The notes beneath the pieces were generated by a model that worked only from the letters and a program-made list of their open reading frames with translations, was not told where the DNA came from and made no database searches. From Bradyrhizobium sp. (GTDB lineage Bacteria; Pseudomonadota; Alphaproteobacteria; Rhizobiales; Xanthobacteraceae): a stretch of 64,000 nucleotides of DNA. Below, in pieces: positions 8,621-17,381 of the stretch (the stretch's first letter is position 1; the number at the start of each line of letters is the position of its first letter). Both the position numbers and the translations under genes were made by a program. The stretch covers positions 1-64,000 of the forward strand of contig NZ_JACRMG010000030.1 in the NCBI RefSeq assembly GCF_016219575.1. Reading direction: 5' to 3'.

Positions 8621-8655
8621 GGAAGGTGCGAGTTCGATCCTCTGGACGGCAGCCA
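8621..8655 (+). other. tRNA 3'-end-like remnant (weak)
   Basis: The sequence ending GTGCGAGTTCGATCCTCTGGACGGCAGCCA has the T-loop TTCGATC and a terminal GCCA in tRNA-like spacing, but the T-stem is mispaired and I cannot fold a D-arm or anticodon arm upstream. It may be the scar of an attachment site at the right end of the accessory segment, or chance. Confidence 0.25.
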
Positions 8656-8840
8656 CTTATTCGTGGGTTTCGGCCAGGCTCCTAGCGGGACGCGAGAATG
8701 GGCCGGAAATCCCGGCTCGATCCGTTCGCGACCAAGTTGCTTCGTGACAGGTACTACCCGGTCAGCAATCTGCGTTCGAAAAGCGGGCAGAAATTTGCGC
8801 TGTCCGGCAAGATTGCGAACCGCGCGGTTTAAATTGGGAC

Positions 8841-8869
8841 TTGAAGCGGAGAAACGACGCTGCTATAAT
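8841..8869 (+). promoter_or_regulatory. Sigma70-like promoter of the Rieske operon
   Basis: TTGAAG at 8841-8846 and TATAAT at 8864-8869 are separated by 17 bp, an almost ideal housekeeping promoter. It lies 75 bp before the first start codon at 8944, and the putative TetR operator follows immediately. Confidence 0.65.
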
Positions 8870-8895
8870 TTAAACGACCAGTCGGATTATTATTA
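8870..8895 (+). promoter_or_regulatory. Putative TetR operator, copy 1
   Basis: AAACGACCAGTCGGATTATTAT here matches, in reverse orientation, the sequence at 23211-23236 (GAACGGCCGGTCGGATTATAAT on the minus strand). The shared core CGRCCRGTCG is near-palindromic, as TetR operators usually are. Position just after the -10 box would block initiation. The probable ligand-sensing protein is the TetR encoded at 23376. Confidence 0.6.
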
Positions 8896-8943
8896 GGCCC
8901 AGCCAGAAACGGGCGGATTCCGGATGCAAGGGGAGGAACGGCG

Positions 8944-10203
8944 ATGAACGTGATGCCGCGCGCGTCGCAATGGGAGGAACTGATCCGCCCGGACCGGGTG
9001 CATGGCTCGCTTTACAGCGATCCGGCGATCTTCGAGGCCGAGCTGCAGAACATCTGGTACCGCACCTGGGTCTATGTCGGCCACGAGAGCGAGGTTCCGG
9101 AGGCAAACGACTACGTCGTCAAGTCGATTGGCCCGCAATCCGTGATCATGACCCGCGACGAGAAGGGCAAGATCAATCTTCTGCTCAACCGCTGCTCGCA
9201 CCGCGGGAATCAAGTTTGCTCCTACGACAAGGGCAATGCGCGTTCCTTCACCTGTCCGTTCCACTCCTGGACGTTCGCCAATGACGGCCGGCTGGTGGGT
9301 TACGCCTTCCCCGACGGCTATGAAGGGCAGGACAAGTCCCAACTCGCGCTCGGCCGCGTCACGCGCGTCGAATCCTATCGCGGGTTTGTCTTCGGCTCCT
9401 TCGCAGCGGAAGGGCCGACACTGCAGGAGCATCTCGGCGGCGCTGCAGAGACCATTGATCGTCTTGTCCGCACCTCGCCGGAGGGTGAGGTCGAGATCAC
9501 TGCAGGTTTTCTCAAGCATCGGGTAAAGGCGAACTGGAAGTTCATCCTTGAGAATGAATGCGACGGCTACCACCCGGCCTTCGTGCATTCTTCGATCTTC
9601 AACGTTGCCGAAAGCTCGATCGGGAAACTCTACGGCGGCTCGTCCACTGCGCTGACGCGCGACTTCGGCAACGGCCATACCGAAGTCGACTTGCGCCCGG
9701 AGTTTCGGAAGCGCGACGTGCCGATGAGCTGGTTCGGAACGACCGCAGATCGTTTGCCGGACTACACGGCGCGAATGAATGCTTCTTACGGCGAGAGGAA
9801 CGCGCGCGAGATCATGATCGACGGCACGCCGCATGTCATGATCTTCCCGAACCTGTTTATCGCCGAAATCCAGATGTTCGTGATCCAGCCGCTCGCGGTC
9901 GACGATAGCGTGCAGCACGTCACTGCGCTGCAGTTCAAGGGCGCGCCGGACCTCAATCGCCGGCTGCGACAGCAGACCATGGGATCGGTAGGACCGGCCG
10001 GCTTTCTGCTGGCCGACGATTCCGAGATGTACGAGCGCAGCCATCGCGGCGTGATGGCGCGCAATCCGGAATGGGTGTTCCTGGGAAGAGGCGAGAAGCG
10101 CGAGCGCATCGACGAGCTCGGCTTCAAGGTAGGCCACGTCACAGACGAGGTGCCCTCGCGCGGAATCTGGAGCCATTACCGCAAACTGATGGAGGCGCGC
10201 TGA
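8944..10203 (+). CDS. Aromatic ring-hydroxylating dioxygenase, alpha subunit
   Basis: Catalytic subunit (419 aa) of a Rieske non-haem iron dioxygenase. The Rieske [2Fe-2S] ligands are visible as Cys84-x-His86 and Cys104-x2-His107, and the mononuclear iron site begins with ENECDGYHPAFVH (Asp207, His210, His215). Substrate is inferred only as aromatic. The ATG at 8944 follows GGGGAGGAACGGCG. It is first in a six-gene operon with the beta subunit, a hydratase, an SDR, an esterase and an acyl-CoA dehydrogenase. No ferredoxin or reductase gene is nearby. Confidence 0.95.
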   Translation: MNVMPRASQWEELIRPDRVHGSLYSDPAIFEAELQNIWYRTWVYVGHESEVPEANDYVVKSIGPQSVIMTRDEKGKINLLLNRCSHRGNQVCSYDKGNARSFTCPFHSWTFANDGRLVGYAFPDGYEGQDKSQLALGRVTRVESYRGFVFGSFAAEGPTLQEHLGGAAETIDRLVRTSPEGEVEITAGFLKHRVKANWKFILENECDGYHPAFVHSSIFNVAESSIGKLYGGSSTALTRDFGNGHTEVDLRPEFRKRDVPMSWFGTTADRLPDYTARMNASYGERNAREIMIDGTPHVMIFPNLFIAEIQMFVIQPLAVDDSVQHVTALQFKGAPDLNRRLRQQTMGSVGPAGFLLADDSEMYERSHRGVMARNPEWVFLGRGEKRERIDELGFKVGHVTDEVPSRGIWSHYRKLMEAR

Positions 10204-10697
10204 TGCTGTCGCGTGAGAGCAGCGCCACGTTGCTGGGCGCCGTCACGGAGTTCATCTACAAGGAAGCGCGTCTCCAGGATGAGCATCAATATGAGGCGTG
10301 GGAAGCGCTGTGGACCGATGACGCCATCTACTGGGTGCCGGCCAATGGCGCCGATATCGACCCCGAAAAGGAGATGTCGATCATCTACGACAACCGCTCG
10401 CGCATCGCGCTTCGTGTCCGGCAGTACCTGACCGGCAAACATTTCACCCAATCGCCGCAGTCGCGGCTGCGGCGGCTGGTGTCCAACATTGAGCTGCTGG
10501 ACCAGCAGCCGGGCGGCGACATCGCCGTCGGCAGCAACAGCATGATCTACGAGTCGAGCCTGCGCGACGACACGATCTGGGCGGCCCGCAACGAGTATCG
10601 GCTGCGTCATGTCGATGGCGAGCTGCGGATGGCCTACAAGAAGGTCACACTCGTCAACAACGAGAAGGCCATTTACACGCTTTCCTTCCTGGTGTGA
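10203..10697 (+). CDS. Aromatic ring-hydroxylating dioxygenase, beta subunit
   Basis: Small structural subunit (164 aa) of the SnoaL-like/NTF2 fold that packs with the alpha subunit. Typical segments are FIYKEARLQDEHQYEAWEAL near the N-terminus, YDNRSRIALRVRQYLTG and VGSNSMIYESS. The ATG at 10203 overlaps the alpha stop codon (TGATG), indicating translational coupling. Length and order alpha-beta are normal for this enzyme class. Confidence 0.93.
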   Translation: MLSRESSATLLGAVTEFIYKEARLQDEHQYEAWEALWTDDAIYWVPANGADIDPEKEMSIIYDNRSRIALRVRQYLTGKHFTQSPQSRLRRLVSNIELLDQQPGGDIAVGSNSMIYESSLRDDTIWAARNEYRLRHVDGELRMAYKKVTLVNNEKAIYTLSFLV

Positions 10698-10702
10698 ACG
10701 CG

Positions 10703-11497
10703 ATGATCGACAAGGGGCCGGTTCTCCTCGACGTGGCCGACGGCATCGCGCGCCTGCGCCTCAACCGGCCCGATGCCGCGAACGGCATGAGTGCGGAATT
10801 GCTGAGCGCGCTGTGCGACGCTATCATGGCCTGCCACGGCCATCCCGATCTGCGCGTCGTGCTGCTGACCGGCGAAGGCGCGAACTTTTGCGCCGGCGGC
10901 GACGTCCGCGCCTTTGCCTCCAAGGGTGAGAAGCTGCCGGACTATATCCGTCAGGCAACCGCTTATTTGCAGAATGCAGTCACCGGACTGCTGCGGCTGG
11001 AAGCGCCCGTGATCGCCTCGGTGCAGGGCTTTGCCGCGGGCGGCGGCGGCTTCGGACTGGTCTGCGCGTCCGACATCGTGATCGCAGCCGAGTCCGCCAA
11101 GTTCCTCGCCGGTGCGACCCGTGTTGCCATGGCGCCGGACGCCGGGGTTTCCGTCACGCTGTCGCGGCTGGTCGGGTTGCGCAAGGCCATGTCGATCCTG
11201 CTGACCAATCCCGTGATTTCTGCGGCCGAAGCGCTCGCGATGGGCATCGTCACCAGGGTCGTGCCGGATGCGGAATTGGCGAGCGCCTCGCTGGCGCTGG
11301 CGCAGGAGCTGGCGGCCGGGGCGCCGAAAGCGCTTGCCGCGACCAAGCGGCTTGTATGGGCCGGCACCGGCACCAGCATCGAGCAGTGCCTGTCGGAAGA
11401 GGCGCGCACGGTGTCGGAGCTCTCCGGCATGGCGGATGCGCGCGAAGGCCTCGCTGCCGTGATTGAGCGGCGCAAGCCAAGATTCACGGGACGCTGA
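10703..11497 (+). CDS. Enoyl-CoA hydratase/isomerase family protein
   Basis: Crotonase-fold protein of about 264 residues. Oxyanion-hole motifs are NFCAGGDVRAF and GFAAGGGGFGLV, followed by AMAPDAGVSVTLSRLVG, where hydratases and isomerases place acidic catalytic residues. A GTG at 10694 would overlap the beta-subunit stop; the ATG at 10703 is preferred. Its operon context (Rieske enzyme, acyl-CoA dehydrogenase) implies a beta-oxidation or ring-opening role on a CoA thioester, substrate unknown. Confidence 0.9.
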   Translation: MIDKGPVLLDVADGIARLRLNRPDAANGMSAELLSALCDAIMACHGHPDLRVVLLTGEGANFCAGGDVRAFASKGEKLPDYIRQATAYLQNAVTGLLRLEAPVIASVQGFAAGGGGFGLVCASDIVIAAESAKFLAGATRVAMAPDAGVSVTLSRLVGLRKAMSILLTNPVISAAEALAMGIVTRVVPDAELASASLALAQELAAGAPKALAATKRLVWAGTGTSIEQCLSEEARTVSELSGMADAREGLAAVIERRKPRFTGR

Positions 11498-11500
11498 CGC

Positions 11501-12259
11501 GTGCCGGCCGCGAGCCCGCTGCCCTTTGGACGGCTGGACGGCCGCCGCGCCCTTGTCACCGGCGGCGCGAACGGGATTGGCGCTGCGATCGTGCGCGGCT
11601 TTGCTGCGGCGGGCGCAACGGTCGTGATCGCCGATCTCGATGCGATGGGCGCCGCTGCGCTCGCCAGGGAAGCGGGTGCCAGTGCAGTGCGGCTCGATGT
11701 CAGCGACACCGGCCAGGTGCACGAGGCCGTGGCGACGCATGGTCCGTTCGATATCCTCGTCAACAACGCCGGTATCGACCAGCATGCCTTCTTCTCCGAT
11801 ACCACGGAGCAGGACTGGGCGAAGCTGATCGCCGTCAATCTCGTCTCCGTGCTGGCCTGCACCCACGCCGTGCTGCCCGCGATGCAGGCGGCCGGTTTCG
11901 GACGCATCATCAACATCGCCTCGGAGGCCGCGCGGCTGGGCTCGAAGGGCGGCGCCGTCTATGCCGCCGCCAAGGGCGGGGTGATCTCCTTCACCAAGAG
12001 CATCGCGCGCGAGAATGCGCGCTACGGCATCACGGCGAATGCGATTACGCCGGGACCGATCCGCACGCCGATGCTGGAACAGGCGGTAGCCGAAGGCGGC
12101 GACAAGCTGCTTCGCGCCATGACGGATACGACGCTGCTGCGCCGGCTCGGCGAACCCGAGGAGGTTGCGGCGGCGGCGCTGTTCCTTGCATCCGACCAGG
12201 CAGCCTACATCACCGGCGAGACTCTCGGCGTCTCCGGCGGCATGGGGCTCGGCGGATGA
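11501..12259 (+). CDS. Short-chain dehydrogenase/reductase
   Basis: NAD(P)-dependent SDR of 252 residues. The Rossmann motif TGGANGIG is at residues 20-27, NNAG around 88-91, and the catalytic triad Ser141-Tyr154-Lys158. The start is GTG at 11501, 3 bp after the hydratase stop. In this operon it probably oxidises a cis-dihydrodiol or a hydroxyacyl-CoA; either is consistent with being downstream of a ring-hydroxylating dioxygenase. Confidence 0.92.
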   Translation: MPAASPLPFGRLDGRRALVTGGANGIGAAIVRGFAAAGATVVIADLDAMGAAALAREAGASAVRLDVSDTGQVHEAVATHGPFDILVNNAGIDQHAFFSDTTEQDWAKLIAVNLVSVLACTHAVLPAMQAAGFGRIINIASEAARLGSKGGAVYAAAKGGVISFTKSIARENARYGITANAITPGPIRTPMLEQAVAEGGDKLLRAMTDTTLLRRLGEPEEVAAAALFLASDQAAYITGETLGVSGGMGLGG

Positions 12260-13188
12260 CGCTAGCCGCTGACGACATGGCGATCGATCCCGTCGAGCGC
12301 GCCATCGGGCGCATCCAGTCCGTGTACGGAAGCTGGAGCCGCAACACCTCCGTGGCGCAGATGCGCAGCGATTGGGATACGGCCTTCGCCGGCTGCACGG
12401 TGCCGGTGTCATGCCGGCCGGTTGCCGCCGGTGGCGTCGATGGCGAATGGATCGTCCCCGCCGATGCGGCGCCCGGCAGGGCAATACTGTATTTCCACGG
12501 CGGCGGGTTTCGTCTCGGTTCGGTCGCCTCGCACCGCGATCTGATTGCGCGGATCGCGGCAGCAAGCGGCTGCCGCGTGCTCGCCGTCAACTATCGCCTC
12601 GCGCCGGAGCATCGCTTTCCGGCGGCGCTGGAAGACGCAGTCGCGGCCTATGCGTGGCTCCGCGAGCAGGGCCTCAAATCGGGGAACATCGCGCTTGCCG
12701 GCGACTCCGCCGGCGGCAATCTCGTCCTCACCGCGATGCTCAGCCTGCGCGACCGCGGCGAGCCTCTGCCGGCGGCCGGCGTGCTGATGTCGCCATGGAC
12801 CGACCTCGCCGCCACCGGCGGGAGTTATGAAAGCCGCGCTGCCGCCGATCCGACCCACCAGCGCTCGATGATCCTGGCGCTGGCGAAGGGATATCTGGGC
12901 GAGGACGGCGATCCCAAGAATCCGCTGGCTTCGCCGCTCTACGCCGATCTCTCCGGCCTGCCGCCGCTCTTGATTCATGCCGGAGATCGCGAGACGGTGC
13001 GTGACGACGCCACGATGCTGGCGGAAAAGGCAAGCGCCGCCGGGGTCGAAACCGAATTGCAGGTGTGGGAAGGCATGATCCACGTGTTCCAGATGTTCCC
13101 CGAAATCCCGCAGGCGAGGGAGGCCGTTGCTGTCATCGCGGCCTTCCTGCGCCGGCACCTTCACGTCAGCGCCGAGAGGGCAAAATGA
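12256..13188 (+). CDS. Alpha/beta hydrolase, hormone-sensitive-lipase family
   Basis: Esterase of 310 residues. The HSL-family oxyanion motif HGGGF is at residues 81-85, the nucleophile elbow GDSAGG at 149-154 (Ser151), with a later Asp (HAGDRETVRDD) and His (GMIHVFQMFP). It overlaps the SDR stop by 4 bp and the acyl-CoA dehydrogenase start by 4 bp, so it is embedded in the operon. It could release an aromatic acid or alcohol from an ester. Confidence 0.93.
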   Translation: MTLAADDMAIDPVERAIGRIQSVYGSWSRNTSVAQMRSDWDTAFAGCTVPVSCRPVAAGGVDGEWIVPADAAPGRAILYFHGGGFRLGSVASHRDLIARIAAASGCRVLAVNYRLAPEHRFPAALEDAVAAYAWLREQGLKSGNIALAGDSAGGNLVLTAMLSLRDRGEPLPAAGVLMSPWTDLAATGGSYESRAAADPTHQRSMILALAKGYLGEDGDPKNPLASPLYADLSGLPPLLIHAGDRETVRDDATMLAEKASAAGVETELQVWEGMIHVFQMFPEIPQAREAVAVIAAFLRRHLHVSAERAK

Positions 13189-14378
13189 ATGTCATGAGCG
13201 CCGATCCCCGCGCATCGCACGAAGCGGAGTTTCACTTCGCCGATCCCCCGAACCTCTCCGAGGAGCTCAGGATGCTGCGCGAGCAGGTCCGCCGCTTCGT
13301 CGAGAAAGAAGTTCTGCCGCATGGCGAGGCGTGGGAGCGCGACGGCAAGATCCCGCGCGAGATATTCCGGCGCATGGGCGCGCTCGGCTTCCTCGGCATG
13401 CGCCACGAGAGCGAATATGGCGGAACCGACATGGGGCCGCTCGCCTCGATGGTGTTCGCGGAGGAGCTCGGGCGCTCCAGCTTCGGTGGATTCACATCAT
13501 CGACCCTGGTGCATTCCGACATGTCAGCGGTGCACATCACCCTGCGCGGCACGCCTGAACAGAAGCGGAAATATTTGCCGGCGATCATCCGCGGCGAGAC
13601 GGTTTGCTCCATCGCGGTGACCGAGCCCGACGCCGGCTCCGACGTGGCCGGCCTGAAGACGCGCGCGCGCCGCGACGGCGACTCCTGGGTGATCAACGGC
13701 TCGAAGATGTTCATCACCAACGCGGTCTATGGCGACATCCTGATCGTGGCCGCGCGCACCGACCCGGCGGCAAAGGGCAGCCGCGGCATTTCGCTGTTCA
13801 TCGTCGAGCGCAACACGCCCGGCATTTCCGCGACCAAGCTCGACAAGCATGGCTGGCTGTGCTCCGACACCGCCGAGATTGCCTTCCAGGATGTGCGCAT
13901 TCCCGCCGAAAACCTGCTCGGCGAAGAGAACCGCGGCTTCTACGGCATCATGGAGACGTTCCAGAACGAGCGGATCTGCATCGGCGGCATCTGCGCCGGC
14001 GAATCCGCCAAGGCAATCGAACTGACGACGAACTACGTGAAGAGCCGGCAGGCCTTTGGCGGCCCGCTGTGGAACCAGCAGGGGGTCCGCCTGAAGCTGG
14101 CGTCGCTGGCCGCCAAGGCCGCCGCGGCGCGGGCGTTGTCCTATCACGCCGCCGAGCTCGCCGAAGCCGGCAAGCCCTGCGAACGCGAGGTCTCGATGGT
14201 AAAGGCGCTGTCGCCGGAAGTGCTGCACGATGTTGTGCACGGCTGCCTGCAGTTGCATGGCGGCACCGGCTTCATGCGGGGAACGCCGATCGAGCGCATG
14301 GTCCGCGATGCGCGGGTGCTCACCATTGGCGGCGGCGCCACCGAAGTGATGCTCGAGGAAGTGGCTAAGCGGATGTAG
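13185..14378 (+). CDS. Acyl-CoA dehydrogenase
   Basis: Standard-length (397 aa) FAD-dependent acyl-CoA dehydrogenase. Motifs are CSIAVTEPDAGSDVAGLKTRA, INGSKMFITNAVYGD and the C-terminal QLHGGTGFMRGTPIERMVRDARV. The usual YEGT near the C-terminus is replaced by IGGGAT, as in a subgroup whose catalytic Glu sits elsewhere. The start is the ATG at 13185, overlapping the esterase stop as ATGA. Last gene of the plus operon, convergent with the quinone reductase gene 16 bp away. Confidence 0.94.
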   Translation: MNVMSADPRASHEAEFHFADPPNLSEELRMLREQVRRFVEKEVLPHGEAWERDGKIPREIFRRMGALGFLGMRHESEYGGTDMGPLASMVFAEELGRSSFGGFTSSTLVHSDMSAVHITLRGTPEQKRKYLPAIIRGETVCSIAVTEPDAGSDVAGLKTRARRDGDSWVINGSKMFITNAVYGDILIVAARTDPAAKGSRGISLFIVERNTPGISATKLDKHGWLCSDTAEIAFQDVRIPAENLLGEENRGFYGIMETFQNERICIGGICAGESAKAIELTTNYVKSRQAFGGPLWNQQGVRLKLASLAAKAAAARALSYHAAELAEAGKPCEREVSMVKALSPEVLHDVVHGCLQLHGGTGFMRGTPIERMVRDARVLTIGGGATEVMLEEVAKRM

Positions 14379-14393
14379 GCGGCCGCAAGCGCA

Positions 14394-15140
14394 CTATGCC
14401 GTCGTTGGTTTTCCCTGACCGACGGCACGCGCGACGACGTCGGGCTTGAGCCGCCAGTCCGGGCCGAAATCCTGCAATGAATGAAAGAACAGCGGCTCGG
14501 TCGTCTCGATCTGCGTCAGCCTTGCGGCATAGTCGTCGAGATAGCGCCGCCGCGTCGCCTCGTCGACGAAATTGACCGACCAGGACACGAAGGGTGGCAG
14601 CACCTTGCAGCCGGCATAGGCCAGGGCGCCGTTCTGGATTGGCCAGAGGATGACGTCGAGCGCGCCGACCAGGCCATCGGCAGCGCACATGTCGGGATAG
14701 GCTGCGGTACTGGTCACGACCATCGCGCGCCGTCCTTTGAGCCCGCCGGTATCGTAGCGGCGGCCGCTGCCGTAGACCGCGCCGTTGACGAAGACGCGAT
14801 CGATCCAGCCCTTCATGATGGCGGGTACGGAGAACCACCACAGCGGAAACTGCAGGATCAGCATGTCGCACCACAGCAGCTTCTCGATCTCGCCCGATAT
14901 GTCGTCGCTCAGGCTGCTCTTCTCGTAATTGTACTTCTGCTCCCTGTCGTATTGCAAAACGGCGGGAAACCGCCGCTCGCGAAAATCCTCGGCGGTCGCC
15001 ACCGGGTTGAAGCGCATGGCATAGAGATCGGAAACCCTGATCTCATGCCCGCACGCGGTCAGCACCTCGACCGACCGCGTGAGAAGCGCAGCGTTGAAGG
15101 ACTGCGCTTCCTGATGGGCGTAGACGATCAGGATCTTCAC
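14394..15140 (-). CDS. NAD(P)H:quinone reductase, flavodoxin-like fold
   Basis: A 248-residue member of the NQO1/MdaB (Flavodoxin_2) family: MKILIVYAHQEAQSFNAALL is the FMN/FAD phosphate loop region, and LQFPLWWFSVPAIMKGWIDRV is the family signature. It would perform two-electron reduction of quinones or nitro/azo compounds. It is the last gene of the eight-gene minus operon, 7 bp after the transporter substrate-binding gene. Confidence 0.88.
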   Translation of the reverse strand: MKILIVYAHQEAQSFNAALLTRSVEVLTACGHEIRVSDLYAMRFNPVATAEDFRERRFPAVLQYDREQKYNYEKSSLSDDISGEIEKLLWCDMLILQFPLWWFSVPAIMKGWIDRVFVNGAVYGSGRRYDTGGLKGRRAMVVTSTAAYPDMCAADGLVGALDVILWPIQNGALAYAGCKVLPPFVSWSVNFVDEATRRRYLDDYAARLTQIETTEPLFFHSLQDFGPDWRLKPDVVARAVGQGKPTTA

Positions 15141-15147
15141 GATTGCC

Positions 15148-16302
15148 TCAGTTCACCGGCTTGAAGCTGATCGTCGCTGTATCGGCCTGCATGATCTGCA
15201 GCTTCTGGTTCGAGAAGCGCACGCCCGGACCGAAGCTGATCGGCGCCATCACGCCGGTTGCGACGTTCTTGGTCTTCTCCAGTTCCGCGATGGTGCAGGC
15301 CCAGGTCGGCTGCTTGCCGCAACGCTCGATCGCCGAGATCAGCACCTTGGCGGCGGCATAGCCGGTCATGGTGTAGCGGTTGATGCCCTTGAACTCGGCT
15401 TCCGACACCAGCGGCTTCGCCTTTTCCAGGAATGCCTTGCCGGCTTCGCCTGCGAACGGCTCGACGTAGTCGACGGCATAGATGCCGTTGCCGGCCGGGC
15501 CCATCAGCTTCAGCACCGGCTCGACGCGGCCGGGCCAGAAGATGCCGGTCACCGGCTTGACGTTGAGCTTCTCCAACTCCTTCATCATCGCGATGTTCTC
15601 CGAGATGATGCCGCCGGCCAGGAAGACTTCCGCGCCGGAATCCTTCAGCTGCAGCATGTCGGACGAGAAGTCCTGCTGGCCCTTCTTGTAGTTGCCGCTG
15701 TAGACGACGTTCAATTTCTTCGCCTTGACGACGCTGTCGAAGCCATCGCGCACGGTGATGCCGTAATCGTCGTCCTGCGTGATCAGGCCCCATTTCTTTC
15801 CGGGGTTCTTGTCGGCGAGGTATTTGACGAGGTGGATGATGCCTTCCTCATAGGACTGGCCGACCACGAACACGTTCTTGCGCGGCGGCTCCCAGAGGAA
15901 TTTCACCGGCGCCACGTCGATCACCGTGGGGATGCCGGCCTTCTCCAGCACCGGCATGACCGCAATGGACTGGCCGGAGCCGGAAATGCCGAGCATGGCA
16001 AAGGCCTTGTCGACCTCGATGACCTTCTTGACGCCCTGGATTGTGCGCGCGGTGACGTAGCCGTCGTCTTCCAGCACATACTTGATCTTGCGGCCGTTGA
16101 TGCCGCCGGCGTTGTTGGCCTCCGCAATCGCGATCTTGTGGCCGATCGAGGCGGCGACGCCGAGCAGCGCCGGGGGGCCGGTGAGCGGCTCGACGTCGCC
16201 GATCACGATTTCGGTGTCGGTGATGCCTTGCTGGGCGAGAGCAGGCCCGCCGGCGAACAGAACGGTTGCGAGCAGCGATGCGGTCGCCAGATACTTCCTC
16301 AT
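15148..16302 (-). CDS. ABC transporter substrate-binding protein, Leu/Ile/Val-type
   Basis: Periplasmic binding protein of 384 residues. A signal peptide (MRKYLATASLLATVLFAGGPALA, residues 1-23) precedes the Peripla_BP_6 fold (IVIGDVEPLTGPPALLG, NNAGGINGRKIKYVLEDDG). The start at 16302 has the ribosome site GGGAGGT. In this family the ligands are often aromatic or other carboxylic acids rather than amino acids; the operon context with acyl-CoA ligase favours such a substrate. Confidence 0.93.
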   Translation of the reverse strand: MRKYLATASLLATVLFAGGPALAQQGITDTEIVIGDVEPLTGPPALLGVAASIGHKIAIAEANNAGGINGRKIKYVLEDDGYVTARTIQGVKKVIEVDKAFAMLGISGSGQSIAVMPVLEKAGIPTVIDVAPVKFLWEPPRKNVFVVGQSYEEGIIHLVKYLADKNPGKKWGLITQDDDYGITVRDGFDSVVKAKKLNVVYSGNYKKGQQDFSSDMLQLKDSGAEVFLAGGIISENIAMMKELEKLNVKPVTGIFWPGRVEPVLKLMGPAGNGIYAVDYVEPFAGEAGKAFLEKAKPLVSEAEFKGINRYTMTGYAAAKVLISAIERCGKQPTWACTIAELEKTKNVATGVMAPISFGPGVRFSNQKLQIMQADTATISFKPVN

Positions 16303-16331
16303 TCCTACCTCCCTTTGTGTTGTTGCCTTGG

Positions 16332-17378
16332 TCAGTAACGCAGCGGCCAGTGCACCCATGTCCGCCTCAAATCGTGCCAGACGCCGACCAGCCCGCGCGG
16401 CTGGAAGCGCAGGAACAGGATGATGACGAGGCCGTAGAGCATGCTCTTCAGCTCCTGCGCGCCGGTGGAGAACAGCGCGTCCATCTGGGCGCTGAACAGG
16501 CTGAAGACGAGGCGCGCGACTTCCGGCAGCAGCACGATGAAGACGGTGCCGAGCACGGCGCCGAGCGCCGAACCGAGCCCGCCGACGATCAGGATCGCCA
16601 GCGCCTCGATCGAGAGCAGGAAGGGAAAGCCTTCGACGCTGACGAACGACAAATAGATGCCGTAGAGCGCGCCCGAGATGCCGGTGATGAAGGCGGAGGT
16701 AACGAAGGCGAGCAGCTTGTAGGCGTGCAGATTGATACCCATGACGCGCGCGGCGGTGTCGTTGTCGCGGATTGCGACAAAGGCGCGGCCGACCCGGCTG
16801 CGGCGGATGTTGAGGGTGGCGAACAGCGTGGCGATGGCAAAGCCGAGGCAGAGCCAGGTGAAGGCCGCGTCGCTGTCGAAGCTGATGCCGAAAATCTCCG
16901 GGCGCTGCACGGCGATGCCGCGGGCGCCGTTGGTGAGCGTGCGGGCTTCCAGGATCACCGTATTGATGATGAAGGAGAACGCCAGCGTGGTGATGGCAAG
17001 ATACAGACCCTTCAGCCGCAGCGACGGCGCGCCGACGATCAGACTTGCAGCGGCCGGCACCAGACCGGCGCCGAGGAAGCCGACGAGCGGGTGCATCTGA
17101 TATTTGGACACCAGCACGGCATAGGCATAGGCGCCGGTGACGAGGAAGCCGACATGGCCGAGCGAGATCAACCCGGTATAGCCGGTCAGGATGTTGAGGC
17201 CGAGCGTGCCGACCACCGTGATCAGGATGATCGTCACGAAGGAGAGCGCATAGGCGTTCATCGCATAGGGCGCGGCGATCAGGGCGGCGACCAGTACGAC
17301 CGACCACAGCCAGACCGGCGGTGAATCGACGAGAGCCGTGAGTTCGCCATAGGTTTGCTTGTAGTCGCCGGTGCGCAT
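16332..17378 (-). CDS. livM: ABC transporter permease, LivM-like
   Basis: Inner-membrane permease of 348 residues with about nine hydrophobic segments. Family motifs are LNILTGYTGLISLGHVGFLVTGAYAYA and the cytoplasmic coupling loop SRVGRAFVAIRDNDTAARVMG. It pairs with the LivH-like gene 3 bp upstream in the operon. Confidence 0.94.
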   Translation of the reverse strand: MRTGDYKQTYGELTALVDSPPVWLWSVVLVAALIAAPYAMNAYALSFVTIILITVVGTLGLNILTGYTGLISLGHVGFLVTGAYAYAVLVSKYQMHPLVGFLGAGLVPAAASLIVGAPSLRLKGLYLAITTLAFSFIINTVILEARTLTNGARGIAVQRPEIFGISFDSDAAFTWLCLGFAIATLFATLNIRRSRVGRAFVAIRDNDTAARVMGINLHAYKLLAFVTSAFITGISGALYGIYLSFVSVEGFPFLLSIEALAILIVGGLGSALGAVLGTVFIVLLPEVARLVFSLFSAQMDALFSTGAQELKSMLYGLVIILFLRFQPRGLVGVWHDLRRTWVHWPLRY

Positions 17379-17381
17379 CGC

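Noticed and set aside
16266..17324. Plus-strand frame of 352 codons opposite the LivM/binding-protein genes
   Set aside because: Its composition is Glu/Asp/Gly/Arg-rich without structure, and the opposite strand has clear permease motifs.
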